Notes: a model not told the origin generated them from the sequence alone. 64,000 nucleotides of DNA from Zygnema cylindricum (GCA_037447655.1 JBBHKE010001230.1:98158-162157); one strand, 5' to 3'. Shown: positions 35,195 to 47,420, numbered from the stretch's first letter. Numbers and translations: made by a program.

Positions 35195-36126
35195 TAGTGT
35201 TGTGTTTCGACGGCCCCTCGCTGATATTGGACATGTACCTAATTTTGAGTGGCCGATATATCCAAAATTTTAATATCGTTACGTGTTTCGATATTTCGAC
35301 AAATTTAAGCCGCTATATATCGAAATGACTTTGGGTTAAAAAAAAAAAAAAGCCCTCTCCCCCTCCCCCCCCCCCCGGTGCAACGCGGGGGGTGGGGTTG
35401 GGGGTGAGGGGCAGAGGTCGCAAATGGTCAACCGAAACGGTGACCGACTCTTAACCGACCGCCCACGCCGGATACGGAACGGATTCGGTTGCCAAATTTT
35501 GGGGGCCTGGACGTCGCTGTCGGTTGATTCACCAGAAAAAAAAAAGTCAGTTATGGTCGGTCAAGCAAAAAACGAAAAAAAAATGAAAAGTTTGTACTGT
35601 CCATACAATCCAACATTATTGTACTTTGAACTCTTTGGCATCGTGGAAGTACTTGACATCATGATTAGCGTCGCAAATCTGACACGGAAACACTTCATTT
35701 CGCAAATCTTAGGGAATGCAACAAATCGTAATTATTAGCTTTTTCATACGTCGTGAAAAACTAAGATATTTTTTTGTACTTTTCCGGTTACCGGCGGGTA
35801 AGGTTAGTCGCGAGAAATTGAGTTTCGGTTAACTTTTATTTGCGTAAAAGTCGGGCGGTTAAAGGTTAACAATTTTGGAGCGTGACATAACGTGGTCGGG
35901 TGTCGGTTACTCAGATTTTGAAAAAAAAAAACGGTCGGTTTCGGTTAATGTAAAATTTTGACTTTTGCGACCTCTGGTGAGGGTAGGGATCTTCTAATAT
36001 TTATGGACACCCACCTCCCACGAAATACATAGCGATAATTTTTGTTTGTCCCGGAGTGATATATCGATCCCTCTGACAGAACATCGAATTGATCGTAACG
36101 ATTGTTTACCCGATACACAACTCTAT
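35195..36126. mobile_element. hAT-like TAGTGTTG element, nested, itself interrupted
   Basis: Ends are TAGTGTTGTGTTTCG and the complement of CCGATACACAACTCTA. It lies within the Harbinger-like block and is split by the CAGAGG MITE at 35412-35976. No flanking 8-bp repeat is visible. Confidence 0.6.
35412..35976. mobile_element. hAT-type MITE, copy 2
   Basis: Ends are CAGAGGTCGCAAA and TTTTGCGACCTCTG, identical to the copy at 4232-4695. The flanking 8-mers are GTGAGGGG and GTGAGGGT, 7 of 8 identical. The interior is homologous to copy 1 along its length, including the TCCAACATTATTGTACTTTG block. Confidence 0.9.
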
Positions 36127-36460
36127 AAAAGTCAACAAAATATTGTACCGTTGCGAAATTTTCACTTTCATTTTCAATATTCAAATCTGGTAGCCAAACT
36201 TTTCGTACGATTTATTAATTACCTCCACTGGGTACAGGACTACAGGTATTACGTTTCAGACGAATCTTTGTAAATTTTAAGAATCTGAATACTAACCTAC
36301 GTGGTATCAATCGAAATGAACCAACGCACGTGCGAATCTGTTTACTTACCGACCTAATGGAGGATTCCGCAAAATATCACGGCTAGTAAGCGTGTCCGTA
36401 CGTTTACTTGTACCACCTAATGGATGTACGGCCCAACTTTACGGATTTTCGTCAGCCAAA

Positions 36461-37244
36461 TTCATAAGACGACGGGTCCATAGGAATAGGTGGGTGACAG
36501 CCGTCGTTTACGCGTCCGAATAAAATCATTTTTTTGGAAAGCGTTCATGTCGAACTCAAGCTTGTGAGACTCAGGATCATGGTAAATCTCCAAGGAAGCC
36601 TTTTACTGGACAGTTTCAATATTGTGACGACAGAAAATATCACCTGGAATCCAGCAGGACGAATGACGTGGCATCTTTTATTTCGGTGTCACATGAGAGC
36701 TGTCCCAGTGATACCTAGAATTAACGCGGTTCATGTTTAGTAAGGCCAACTAGCTTCCTGTACTTTAACGTGTCAGGACTGTCATATCTCGATAAAGATC
36801 TTTGACGGCTGGCGGAATCTCAATTCTATCGTCTTTTCGTTCTGAAAACGTTGCAGAATCTTGGAGAAATAAAGTGGACATTCGAATTCTGGGTTGTTTC
36901 ATTACCGACCAAGAATCTGGCGCGCGGCAACGACCTGAGCAGCACCGACGCAAACAGCAACCGCGCAAACTTGTTTTGTGCTGAGGATTCTCCGGCGCAC
37001 CGCAATAGGCGACGAAATTGCTAAATAAGTTATTGACTGTTGTAGACGTCCACCACACACGGTGTTTGCAGACGTGTCTGTTGTCCCCCTAAATTTCTGA
37101 ACTTTTGCGACATGAAGGGTGTGCGTGACATTAATGGGCGTGAAAAACATAAATTTGCTGAATAGTAAAAGAAATGATAATAAAACCCAAATAGGCGGAG
37201 AATTTTGTTTTATGAGGTAAAAAATTATAGAGAATCTGGCGGTG
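36461..37244. other. Intergenic DNA with unassigned short frames
   Basis: Open frames of 60-98 codons occur on both strands (for example 36765-37058 minus). None has a recognisable motif, start context or splice continuation, so I do not call a gene. Confidence 0.4.
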
Positions 37245-37253
37245 ACTTTGATT

Positions 37254-37513
37254 ATAGTTCAAAATAGGTGAAGTATACCCTTCAATATATATGCTAAAAC
37301 ATAAATATGACTAAGAATACTTGTATTCGGACTTATTCGGACCAATTAAAACATTCGGACCAAAAACATTTATTCTCACCGTCAGATTCGGACGATCGGA
37401 CGGTCTCTGATCAAGGTAGCGATCTAAGAAGATCACATGAAAAGCCCATAACACAACTTACGATAAAGGCGCCGATCAAAGGCCTACCATAAAAGCGCCT
37501 ACTTTTGAACTAC
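37254..37513. mobile_element. MULE-like MITE, short copy
   Basis: Ends are ATAGTTCAAAATAGGTG and the complement of CGCCTACTTTTGAACTAC. The flanking 9-mers are ACTTTGATT and GCTTTGATT, 8 of 9 identical. It has only one or two of the internal GGACCAATTAAAACATTCGG units. Confidence 0.85.
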
Positions 37514-37590
37514 GCTTTGATTCGAAGGATTCAAAACTGGAAAACACTACGGAGGTTTGTATCCGTTTAAATGTTAAAGACGAGCTAATG

Positions 37591-37812
37591 TACATCGTGT
37601 ATCTCTATAAGTGTTAATGTATTTTTTTTCCACTTAAAGCATCTTTCCTCCGTACTCGCTTGTCCTATTATGGATCTGACGATTGCTATTAGAAGCCAAG
37701 ATTCTCACCTTTCGATTGGTGGTCTCCATTTGAAATTCGGACAACTGTGTAAGAAGAAAAGATGTTTTAAGTGGCGAAAAAATTATTAACACTAATAGCG
37801 ACACATTGTGTA
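37591..37812. mobile_element. TA-flanked MITE, short subfamily
   Basis: 222 bp with ends TACATCGTGTATCTCTATAA and the complement of CTAATAGCGACACATTGTGTA. The centre is a large inverted repeat (CACTTAAAGCATCTTTCCTC with GAAAAGATGTTTTAAGTG). Same structure as the elements at 20936 and 26583. Confidence 0.8.
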
Positions 37813-38349
37813 CCTTCCGCAACGCACTGAATATTTTCTACAGTAGGTGTAAAGTGGCTTTGTGAAGGAATGAGATATAGAGAGTATGAAAGAGTGAGGA
37901 TGGGTGCGAGTGAGAGTGAGAGAGACAACTTGATAAACTTCACCATAACATTCAAAGGATTAGATGCCAGCGACAAGTGCAAAACAAAAATTCTATACTA
38001 CGCTCAAACCGACAAAAAAATCGGGAACTTTCCCCAAATGTTAAACGGTTGACATTATATAATCCCACTAAGTGTCTAACTTTGTGCACAAAATATTTTA
38101 TTTATCATACCACGTAATAAGACGGTTCCAATTGTCAACGATCATTGGAATAAGTATCCCAATTTTTTTTACGAAATCAAAATCTACTAACACACTTGAA
38201 GAGAACTATATCACATTTTACTATAAAAATAATTATGCGAATCTTTAAATTTCCCCGTTGGATAAGGCTGGATAATGAAACAATGAATGTTATAAATAAT
38301 GTTTCTAAACCCTAGAGAAATAGTTATGAAATACTTACGAAAAACCATA

Positions 38350-38630
38350 AAATTATCACCCCTTCCCTCTCTCACTCTCTCCCTCTCCCTCTTCCGACCT
38401 CTCCCTCTGTTTCTCTCCCCTATTCGCTTTCCCTCTCATTTTCCCTCTCTTGCTCTCCCTCTTTCACTCTTTATAAACCACTCTCTTTTCCTTTCCCTCT
38501 TTTTATTTCTCCCTCCTATTATTTTTAACACACCCTCTCCCCCTTTATCTCTCGCTTACGTTCTCTCGCTCTCACTCCTCCCTTTTGCTTCTCCCTTGTT
38601 CTCTTTTGGGCTGCTCTTTCTCTCTCTCTC

Positions 38631-38686
<56 letters not shown>

Positions 38687-38690
38687 CTCC

Positions 38691-38738
<48 letters not shown>

Positions 38739-38755
38739 CACACATATTGTTTTTT
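38350..38755 (+). repeat. CT-rich microsatellite
   Basis: Dense (CT)n and CTCCCT sequence. The Leu-Ser and Glu-Arg frames across it are artefacts. Confidence 0.9.
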
Positions 38756-39257
38756 TCTCAACCATGTGCCAAATGTTAGTTAAATATTTAGTCAGGGTCT
38801 TGTGATCCCTACGTTCATACTAAAAAATATAATATAAATAGAAAAATAAATTTACAACACAGTCATCTATTAGTGGTATATAACGAGAAAGCATTGTTGT
38901 TTTTTTTTTCTTCTCATAGCATTACAAATATATTTGATAGCGTGCATATCAAGTGCGAACAACGACTATTAAATCTCTAAGTGTAGTTTACACCTAATTT
39001 ACGGTGCTTTTGGGCATGTGCCTTTACGAACGGGTTCGTTTTAACTCTTACAAATATGTCAACCTGCACGTTGTCGCTTATCTACCGTGGGGTTGCCACA
39101 CTGCGACCTACGTTAAAGCAATGCTGCGAGTATCTAACTGTTAAAACGAACAACCTGTTCCAATATTTACTGCATCTCGAGTGTAATAATATATGTGTAC
39201 GTGGTCATGATTTCATACTTCCATGTATCAGCGCAATTTAAATTTATTTGCAGCAAC

Positions 39258-39782
39258 TACAACGTGAATAGTTATTAGCTTTAATAACGGTAGTTTCACG
39301 ACCCCAAATTTTAACCCATCGATCCCAAAATAGAATTAATCACTCTAGTTGTTTTTTTACGTTAAGAAAGGCATTGTCGAATCGGCGCTTATATCTCAAA
39401 TGTATACAATTTTTAAATAGTATAGTGTACAAAGTGTGTTAGTTCGTACTAAAACTAACTGTTGTCTGGTAAAATCGTACAAAAAATGTGACAACTAAAG
39501 GCGTCGACATGCGAAATAAAGTGCATAGACACAAAAAATCACACTCAGATTTGATTTCGAGTGATAAAGACGGGTGAAGATCACACGCACCTGTTCTCAC
39601 ATGTTCAATGTGAACACAAGCTACACTAGCTAACTATGGGAAAATTGTATCCAAATTGGAGTTATGCATAAATTAGAGTAAGTTTTTTATTGGCGAAAAG
39701 GCCGAAACCCAAATTATAATTAATAACACTAATTGTTTTTTACACTAATTATTTGTTAACGCTAATATCGATTCACGGTGTG
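39258..39782. mobile_element. TA-flanked MITE, long subfamily
   Basis: Ends are TACAACGTGAATAGTTATTA and the complement of GCTAATATCGATTCACGGTGT. The right border reads TG rather than TA, so one edge is mutated. Confidence 0.65.
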
Positions 39783-39854
39783 GTGTTTTGTATCCACAAA
39801 TTTCATACCGCTATAAATTAGATATTCGATATATCGAATCTTAGAAGGTTAGAG

Positions 39855-40500
39855 GGCCCATATATATTGCTATAAGGCCGTACTTCCATTAGCGAAATAG
39901 TGGGGTTGTTTAGTGAATGCCTTACCATTTTGTACAAGTTTGTACCATTTTTTTTTTATTCAAGAAAAACATCTTTACTAAAGAATCTCCTAGGTTATAG
40001 GCGTAAAAGTTGACCGTCGGATGCATTGCTGTTTAATCCGAGACGCCATTGCTAACCTTTTAGTGTGTGGCGAATGTCCTCAAATATGACACTTTGCATA
40101 ACGTGTAAAACTGGGCCGCGTGGAAAAGATAAAAAATATCCACGATAAACGCGCGACTATGTGCGCACACATCGCATGGGCCATCTGCCTTCCGTCAGGG
40201 TGGATGCGAATCCCCCGAAATTAATGGTGGAGCTCCCACCATCAAAGTTTAACTCCGCCTTTTTGTCGTTCCGTATTTAAATTTTAGATAGTACATTATA
40301 TTACACTCAGTACGAGTCATTAATTACCTCCGTTGGTACAAATATTGCGTTTAAAATTCGCCTTCGAAGATTCTTTGTAGATTTTCAGCATCAAATTTTA
40401 GCCACGTGCTACCAACCAGAATGAGCCACGCAAGTATAGCGTGGTTGACTGACTGGCCTAATAGAAGACACGACAACCAGTAAAGGAATCCGTACATTGC
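39855..40500. mobile_element. Harbinger-like fragment
   Basis: Homologous to parts of 34766-36460 and 62168-63695: the ACTTCCATTAGCGAAA start block, a GTAGGCGTA-like block and the ATTAATTACCTCCGTTGGTA block. Termini are degraded. Confidence 0.5.
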
Positions 40501-40509
40501 AGTTTAAAC

Positions 40510-41052
40510 TACACTGCGAATCGTTATTAGCGTCAAAGTTTAAATAGTGCTGAAGAAAATTTACGGTAATTGATGCTGATTAAGAATTCAATTTTTTTTT
40601 TTAAAAAGGTGTATCTTAATTTCGACATTATGCTAATTTGAGAACAACAAAAACGGAATATTCGCCGTACGATTATATACATTGATTTATATATCCGTAC
40701 AAAACACTAGAAATCGTACGCCGTCGTGAAATTTATATATCCGTAGATGTCTGACTAATTTACGTGTCAGACTAATCCCGTTTTTTGAGCGCACGTTCCT
40801 ATGCGTGCGCGTCTGATTCAATTCATTTTTTGTAAAATTTTCACTTGAAAAGGTACATTTAACTACGGTCTGACATCAACCGTACACCTTACTATTTAGA
40901 TCTTATTGTAATTTCGTTCTTTGCGCTATATTGTACGGTACCTTAATTAACGTCAAGGAAAAATTAAAATCATGTATCCTATTTGAGGAAAAAAATCAAA
41001 ATTTTAAAATCCCAAATTATTGACATTGACACTAATAACGATTCGCGGTGTA
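40510..41052. mobile_element. TA-flanked MITE, long subfamily
   Basis: Ends are TACACTGCGAATCGTTATTA and the complement of CTAATAACGATTCGCGGTGTA, with TA on both sides. Confidence 0.75.
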
Positions 41053-41252
41053 ATGGAAGTCCGGCAAACGACCAACAGAAATTACAACAATATATTTTGT
41101 GAGACGTGGGTGCTTGTACAATGCAATATTAAAACTGACCGTACGAAAAGCAATACGGTTCTCTTCGCCGAATATCGGTAGGCTATGAAAAGGGACATAT
41201 CGAGTATCGTCAATCGTCAAGAGGCTCTCTAAGTCTCTAACTCTCTATACAA

Positions 41253-41455
41253 TACACCTTGAATCGTTATTAGCGTATAGAAATTATTAGTGCAAAGAAA
41301 AAATTAGCATCATTCATTCTAATTTAGTGCCAGGAGACGTGGTAGATTATGGTCCACATCCTTAAATAGTGTAATTTATTATATTTAAGGTATCAATGTC
41401 AAAAATTTGGGGTTCCGATATGGCGTACATAAGGCTAATAACGATTCACGTTGTA
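41253..41455. mobile_element. TA-flanked MITE, short
   Basis: Ends are TACACCTTGAATCGTTATTA and the complement of CTAATAACGATTCACGTTGTA. Its right end overlaps the left end of the TAGTGTTG element, so one inserted at the edge of the other. Confidence 0.7.
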
Positions 41456-41836
41456 GTGTTGGGTATCGAGAACCTATTGCCGATATTCGATATATATCGA
41501 ATTTTAGGTACCCGATAATCGATATATCGAGACCATGTACGGAGAAGCTAAATATCCGGATTTTCTTTTTTTTTTCCGGATTTTTTTTTTCAAAAAGCCC
41601 CCCCCCCGTGGCGGGCGCTCAGTAGGGGGGGAGGGGGCGGGGGTCCGTATGATTTTGCGTACGGTTTACCATACCTTCCCTGTACGGTTCCTGTACGGAC
41701 ACATTTTTTTTGCGATATATATCGCGATGATTTATGTTGGTCGCAGTACGATATATCGAAGACTTTGCTCGATCGATATTCAATATATGGAATATCGATA
41801 TCATCGCGATATGAAGCTACCCGATACCCATCACTA
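41454..41836. mobile_element. hAT-like TAGTGTTG element, short
   Basis: Ends are TAGTGTTGGGTATCG and the complement of CGATACCCATCACTA, with GATATATCGA-rich arms. The centre has a C/G-rich block also seen in the copy at 35195. The 8-bp flanks do not match. Confidence 0.65.
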
Positions 41837-42532
41837 CTATATACCACACTTGTCGATACGTTACTCCCCCATAGCAAATCCTAAAATCCTTAACTCGATC
41901 CCGACAGCGAAGCAGAATCCAACATGTTTAGAATCCGCCGTAGTTAATGCCTTGCCTGGCTGGAGCTTACGAGAAAGTCCGCACTTCCCCCTTATATACC
42001 TGGACAGCGCAGAAAGTAAAATTCTGACATAAGCGAGCTTGGCATGCGGGTGAGCTGTATGACAGCCTGTTGATCCAAAAAAGTTAGCAAAAACATTGCG
42101 TATAGTTTTTAATTTACTTGTACGGAATAATATAAACCATAAACCCTGATTCGCCGTGAGAATTGTCGAATACTCGCTCGGTGACAGCCGCGATGACTCA
42201 CAAAAGCAGACCGTCAGACGCTCAATAATTGTCTCTTCAGCCGCGGAAAATCTAGCGGACCGGTTAGGTTATCACGCGTGGACTTTAAAGTGAAAAAAGA
42301 ATAATAAAACAAGCCAAACTAAAATTGCGCTGGTTTAGCCAAAAAATATATTTGAATGACCCAAACGAGCGTTTTATGAGCCAATGGAGCTCAGCCCTTA
42401 GGCACTCTATATATGAGTAGTCTCTTTTTGAACCCGGAAAAATGAAATCATTGCAACAAGAAAAACTATTTCAAGTAGTGGCTCAGAATCGACCACGCTG
42501 AAAATTTTATTTAATGTGCTTTAACTGCTTTA

Positions 42533-42817
42533 GGGTGGACTTCCATTAGCGAAAAAGTGGGGCTTTTTACCGACGGCCGTACCGTTTCGTACAAGATCGT
42601 ACAATTTTTTTTTCAACGAAAACAACATTACAGAAAATTGTCCTAGGTTGTAGGCGTAAATTAAGACCGTCGGATTCAATTGCACTTTTTATCCGTGACG
42701 CCACGTCACCAACCCTACAGTTTTCTAAGATCGTGCAGAGTGAGGAGAGTTCTCGAATACAGAACGTGTAAAAATAGGCCGCGTGGAAAAGGTCAAAAAA
42801 ATCTAAGATGAGCGCTC
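42533..42817. mobile_element. Harbinger-like element, left part, cut by a gap
   Basis: Starts GGGTGGACTTCCATTAGCGA, preceded by TTA, the expected 3-bp TWA target of PIF/Harbinger elements. Homologous to 62168 onward. It runs into the gap at 42818-42827. Confidence 0.55.
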
Positions 42818-42827
42818 NNNNNNNNNN
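42818..42827. other. Assembly gap (10 N)
   Basis: Ten Ns inside repetitive DNA. Confidence 1.
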
Positions 42828-42859
42828 ACAACTTCCAAGGTACAAGCGCGACAACGTTC

Positions 42860-43201
42860 GGGACAAGTTCAAGTCGTCCTTTGACACACTCTAAAATTTA
42901 CAGTGCCTATTCTGATTTCAGCAACCGGGAAGTCAAACGTCCTTTTACAAATTGGTCTGCTAATCGTTAGTAGACTGGCACATGTTTGTAACTTTGAACT
43001 ACAACAACAAAACCTTTCGAAATCAGGAGAGATACGGAGCTCACACTCCCTCTCTCTCAAAGTGCTTAATCGTATAATCTAGTGGAACATCAATTCTGGT
43101 ATGTAATGAAACGAACTTACAACCAAACATATGCTAATTCGTGAAACTCTCTCTCCCTCACACTCGAGGCATAGAGAGGACTAAAGCTTTCCAAAACAAC
43201 A
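42860..43201 (-). mobile_element. Copia LTR fragment
   Basis: On the minus strand it begins TGTTGTTTTGG, then AAAGCTTTAGTCCTCTCTAT and GCCTC. The first 150 bases or so match the LTR at 58263-58899. No internal Copia sequence adjoins it, so it is a solo or truncated LTR; the distal border is uncertain. Confidence 0.6.
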
Positions 43202-43362
43202 ACATCAAGTTTCAATGTTTGTACACGGTCAGATGATTGCTAATCGTCTGGTTAAACATTTTCCTGCAAACTGAAGGGCCAACGACTTTAGTCTTATCCG
43301 TGACATTTAAAATCTCACACAGTTTCCTGCTGAACTTGAACAGGGCTTGCAACAGCGCGAAC

Positions 43363-45258
43363 ATGGAACCTTCAACAACCGCAATAGCACAATATATTTA
43401 CACTTGTGTTAGGAGGGTATCCTTTTTGGATCTGGAATTGCCAGCGTACTTCATCAGTATCTTCACCATTCAGGCACTAGTCGGCTCTCAGAGCTGCATG
43501 AGCACACAGTAAGTTCACAAGCATTTACTTACGCAGGCTGTGACATCTCAATCTGTGCCCTTGAGTCTGGTTGAGCCATTTTCGTTTTTGGAGATATCGT
43601 GCCAGAAATTCATTTCGAGACCTAATTTGTTTCAACTGCTAGCAAAGCAATGCCAGGGCCTGAAATCATGCCCTTTTTTTGAAGGATACGCCCGAAACAG
43701 GTTTAAACAGGAGAAGAGACTTGAGCAGTATTCATAAGATGCAATTTGAGGCTAATTAGGACATGTTCTCTAACACTTTTGATGGCTTTTGTTGTGGTAC
43801 AGGCCGTGCAACATTCTCAGTAACCTCCATAACAACTGGCTATGGAACGCATCTGGAGCGGAACGTCGCCCTGCATTTTATGACCCGAACGCTAACACCT
43901 CTACCTTTAACAAAAGCGGGGCAGCAGTTTTTGATTTCAACAATGGTAAGCAAAGTCTACCAGCAAATTGCCACGACATTTTTAAGTGAAGCACAAAAGC
44001 GTGCAGTATATGATGCTTGTTTGGTCATTTGGCATGTCACATACATCAAAGGCTGTGGGCATGGATGCTGTTCTGCATTAAAACAGCAACTGATCTTGGA
44101 CAATATTTCTAATGTGAAATTGACAAGAGCAGAAAGCTGGATGCTAGAAGCCTGGGTGTTTAAATTCCTTTCCTTCAGTAAGGTCTTGGTCCACCTTTGT
44201 CCAGCACAATGCTATTTCTTGCCGCGTGAATTTCGTTGACCAGTTGACCTTTTAACATTATTTTTACTGTGCTTATTATGGTTGCAGTCAACTTGGGACT
44301 AAATACATTCTTGGCCAAACCATCACAAGCGCTGATCACATATTATTTCTGTAAAACCTTCCCTTTCAAAGATACGAGATGTTTTTCATCACTGTTTGGA
44401 CAACTCTTTGTTGAGGACGGCATAGTTCTTTACCTCAACGGCAAAGACCTTCTACGTTCCAATATGCTGACTGGAGCAGTCAACACAAGCACTATTGTAT
44501 GTCAAACTCCATCGCTTTTGTACGGAAATTATTAGAATAATTGAGAACAGCCTTTCTATTCAGCACTCATTCAAGAATATTGAAATTCATGTACCACTGC
44601 TCCATCACTACGGTTAAATTTACTAAGATTAATGCAGTTTTCCAACCCATTGCCTTCTATTGTCAAGAAATTGAACATTCTATTTTTGGTGTGGCTTTTG
44701 ACAGGCTGTGGTCAAAAATTTTGCATGGATGGTATGGCAAAACTTCACGGTTCCCCTGCCTGTCCCTGAGAGCACCTACAGCCTAGTGGACGGGAACAAT
44801 ACTGTGGCTGCGGAGGTCCATGTCTACAGCAGAGGCGCAAAACGAGTGTTATTTGACATGCAAATCGTTGGAAACCAGAAGTACGTCCTGCCACAAACTG
44901 CACACTGGTTCTTTTTTAATTGTTTACAAGCTATTTTAAAATATTCTGTCTATGTCAGCATGCCATGTAAGTGCTTAGGTGGTAGCCAGGAGTCTCTACA
45001 AAAACAGAAAGAAGCCCTATTAAATTGAGTAGTTGTATAACTAATTCTCACAGTAATACACTTTCAAGCATCAATAAAAATTGGTTGAATTCAATTCTGG
45101 CAAGATGGTTTAAGGTGGGTGTACCCAGAGTTTCATACAGAGAACAGCGATGCAAGCTCAGCTGACCTTTTTTAACATTACCACACAAGTAAAACTCTTT
45201 AGCTGTCTGTGATTGATTTTGCAGAATCGACTGCACAGGAGAAACCCCACAAGTGTAA
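43363..45258 (+). CDS. Small secreted or membrane-anchored beta-sandwich protein
   Basis: Five exons (43363-43508, 43803-43945, 44288-44496, 44705-44880, 45225-45258) splice in consistent phase to 235 aa. The N-terminus has a hydrophobic segment (AYFISIFTIQALVG, about 32-45) fitting a signal peptide or anchor. The rest carries FVEDGIVLYLNGKDLLRSNM, then NTVAAEVHVYSRGAKR and FDMQIVG. This DDG-VVYLNG ... N-AVEVH pattern belongs to an extracellular galactose-binding-like domain often attached to secreted metallophosphatases and other hydrolases; here it stands alone. There are several N-glycosylation sequons (NAS, NTS, NKS, NFT) and three Cys near the ends. Function is unknown. A second copy of the last exons is at 59774-60612. 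The first exon rests on a good donor and phase match only. Confidence 0.65.
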
Positions 45259-45534
45259 ACGCTCCAGCGACAAATGAACTGCCAGCTGCATTTTCATCCA
45301 ACCGAATAAGTGCATGATTTCGGTTTTAGTTATCTGCTTATCATGAAGCTTCTTGGAGCTGGCAATGGCGCTTTGTCTGGCTCATTGGAATAGTCTAGAA
45401 TTCTCAATCTGTGTCAACTGCCATGTGTGAACACGGTTTGCAGCACAAGGCATGCGCCTTCTGCAGACGAAATCAGACTATTCACACATGGCCGTTGCTG
45501 GAGCTACTTTGCAGCTTAGCGGGCGCGAAGGAAC

Positions 45535-45574
45535 TACACCGTGTATCGCTACGCTAATAGCGATACATGTTGTA
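45535..45574. mobile_element. 40-bp minimal MITE hairpin
   Basis: The two terminal repeats of the TA-flanked MITE family meet with almost no interior: TACACCGTGTATCGCTA on the left and TAGCGATACATGTTGTA on the right, flanked by TA. It forms a near-perfect hairpin. Confidence 0.75.
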
Positions 45575-46676
45575 GCTCATGGCTTAGCACTGTACTTTAT
45601 TTTTTAGCTTAGAAAATGTGATCGATTAAAAAAGAAAATGCTTTCTATTCATTTAATTATTCTGCTTGATTTTCATTTACTTATTCTGCTTTAAATTCAT
45701 TTATGTATTCTTTCTTATAGGCGTTGTATTCATATTAGAATGCATAGTGCGTTAGATCACTTAGAGCTTCTTTAGAGTTGCATTCGCCAAGCTTTGCTAA
45801 TAGTAGTCTTACTATTTTCCATACGTTAGGAAGGGACATCTGTTATTTCCTTCATTCTTTTTGACAGAGATATTTGGATATGTTTAGGATTAGTGGAGGT
45901 TAACTTTTCATAAAGAGAATGTTGTTTCTAAAATTCATGTTTAATTAATGGATTATTTGGTATGGCGTGGCTATTTTTATCTGAATATTCTTTTGCTATA
46001 CCAAAACAAAAACAAAAAAAAGTGAATGTCTGAAAAACGGAGCCATCCTCTTACCAAAGTAAGGCACAAATGAGCGTAGAGAGGACATGTGCATACTTTG
46101 GTCATAGGAAGATGAGGAATTGATGAATCTGGGTTTACAAAGTGGAAAATTGGGCTCATTGTACGAAAAAAATCACCACATCTTCTGTTTTAAGTGTCAA
46201 GTCCCCTAGCTAATCAAGAGGTTGAAATATATGTCGGATCAAAACTTGTTTTTCATCATGGGTTTTTTTACTGGGTTACCTTTAATTGGCGATGAACATG
46301 CCTTCCCGGATTCCTCATCCATGATGTTCTGTTTTTGATCGACTGCATGCTTGTTATGTCAGCAGACAACAGTACGCACAAAGGAAACTTGATGCTAACC
46401 GTCATATTCTCCTTACGAGAATAAAGACTGTTCAAAATGCACTGTTCTGCCTTTCGAGACATTTTAGGATTGGGTTTACATCATTGTTGTCTTCTGTGAA
46501 AGCAAAAGTTTGCAGTATTTTTTCTTCTTTTTCTGCATTGCACTCTCCAGCACGTTTTAGACAATAACTGCGTACGTACGTTTACCGTACCGTAAGGCAT
46601 GAACCAATAGAACAAAGTTGTAGTCTGTCGTTTATTGGTCCACCCATAATTTTGAGTACAGTACAGTACCGTACTG
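45575..46676. other. AT-rich intergenic DNA
   Basis: No gene recognised between the secreted-protein gene and the MITE at 46677. Confidence 0.5.
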
Positions 46677-47233
46677 TACACCGTGAATCATTATTAAACT
46701 TATTTTCTCTATATCGGCGCCCCGAATTTTGACATTAATACCCGAAATAGAATGACTGATTCTATTTTATCCATGACGTTAACTACTGTTCTTGTAAATT
46801 AGCGTCAATGGAATATCCGTACTTATTTCAAGAATAGTGTGGTGTACGATGTATTTGCTTGTACAAAGCTGTACTTGATTACCGAAAATCGTACGAAAAT
46901 TGTAGGTAACTTATGTCGGTCGCATACAGAACTGCGCTTAGAATAAACGTGGAGTCGAGTTTGCGACAAACGCGTTCGCAAACCCAAATTAGAATTATGG
47001 ATTAATTACACTGAAAGGACGCGACGTGGTACGGATTATCATATTTTGTACTTTTACCTATTTTAGCGTGTATGTAATGACGGCGGATTTTGTATGCCTA
47101 AATCAGCGTTATTGAGAAATTACAATTAAGCATTTTTTTCATAATGGCATTGATACACAAATTATAATCAATGACACTAATTTATTATTGATACTAATAA
47201 TTTCTCTAATAAGTAATGACGATTCACGGTGTA
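46677..47233. mobile_element. TA-flanked MITE, long subfamily
   Basis: Ends are TACACCGTGAATCATTATTA and the complement of GTAATGACGATTCACGGTGTA, with TA at both borders. It sits about 190 bp upstream of the PTAC5 start codon. Confidence 0.8.
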
Positions 47234-47420
47234 GCATCTAAACGGATATCGATCCATCAATGATCTTTTTCATGTGAACACTCAACACTGACCGAAATAT
47301 CTCACATGGATACTTCGCAACTTCGCGAGGTCTAGTGAGGCTACAGTGGCACAGTTCTAACTTTCTAAGGTTCACACTTCAGTAGAAAACCAAATCCCGT
47401 GGAAGTTCTTTGCACAAGCC

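Larger units (their letters stand above)
34766..36460. mobile_element. PIF/Harbinger-like non-autonomous element, interrupted by nested insertions
   Basis: The segments 34766-35190 and 36150-36460 are collinear with 62240-62960 of the element at 62168-63695. Shared landmarks are a GCGAAAAAG start region, a TGTAGGCGTA-like block, the TCATCCACTG...TTCAAAGTTTG block and the TTAACTACCT-type block. The middle is replaced by the TAGTGTTG element at 35195-36126. Its own termini are degenerate. Confidence 0.5.

Noticed and set aside
43540-43737. Open frame inside the first intron of the secreted-protein gene
   Set aside because: Phase and borders of the flanking exons (43508 and 43803) fit directly; the frame has no recognisable content.
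45400-45500. Imperfect palindrome around GCCATGTGTGAA/TTCACACATGGC
   Set aside because: The arms match only in patches and there is no target duplication or conserved terminus, so I do not call an element or structured RNA.
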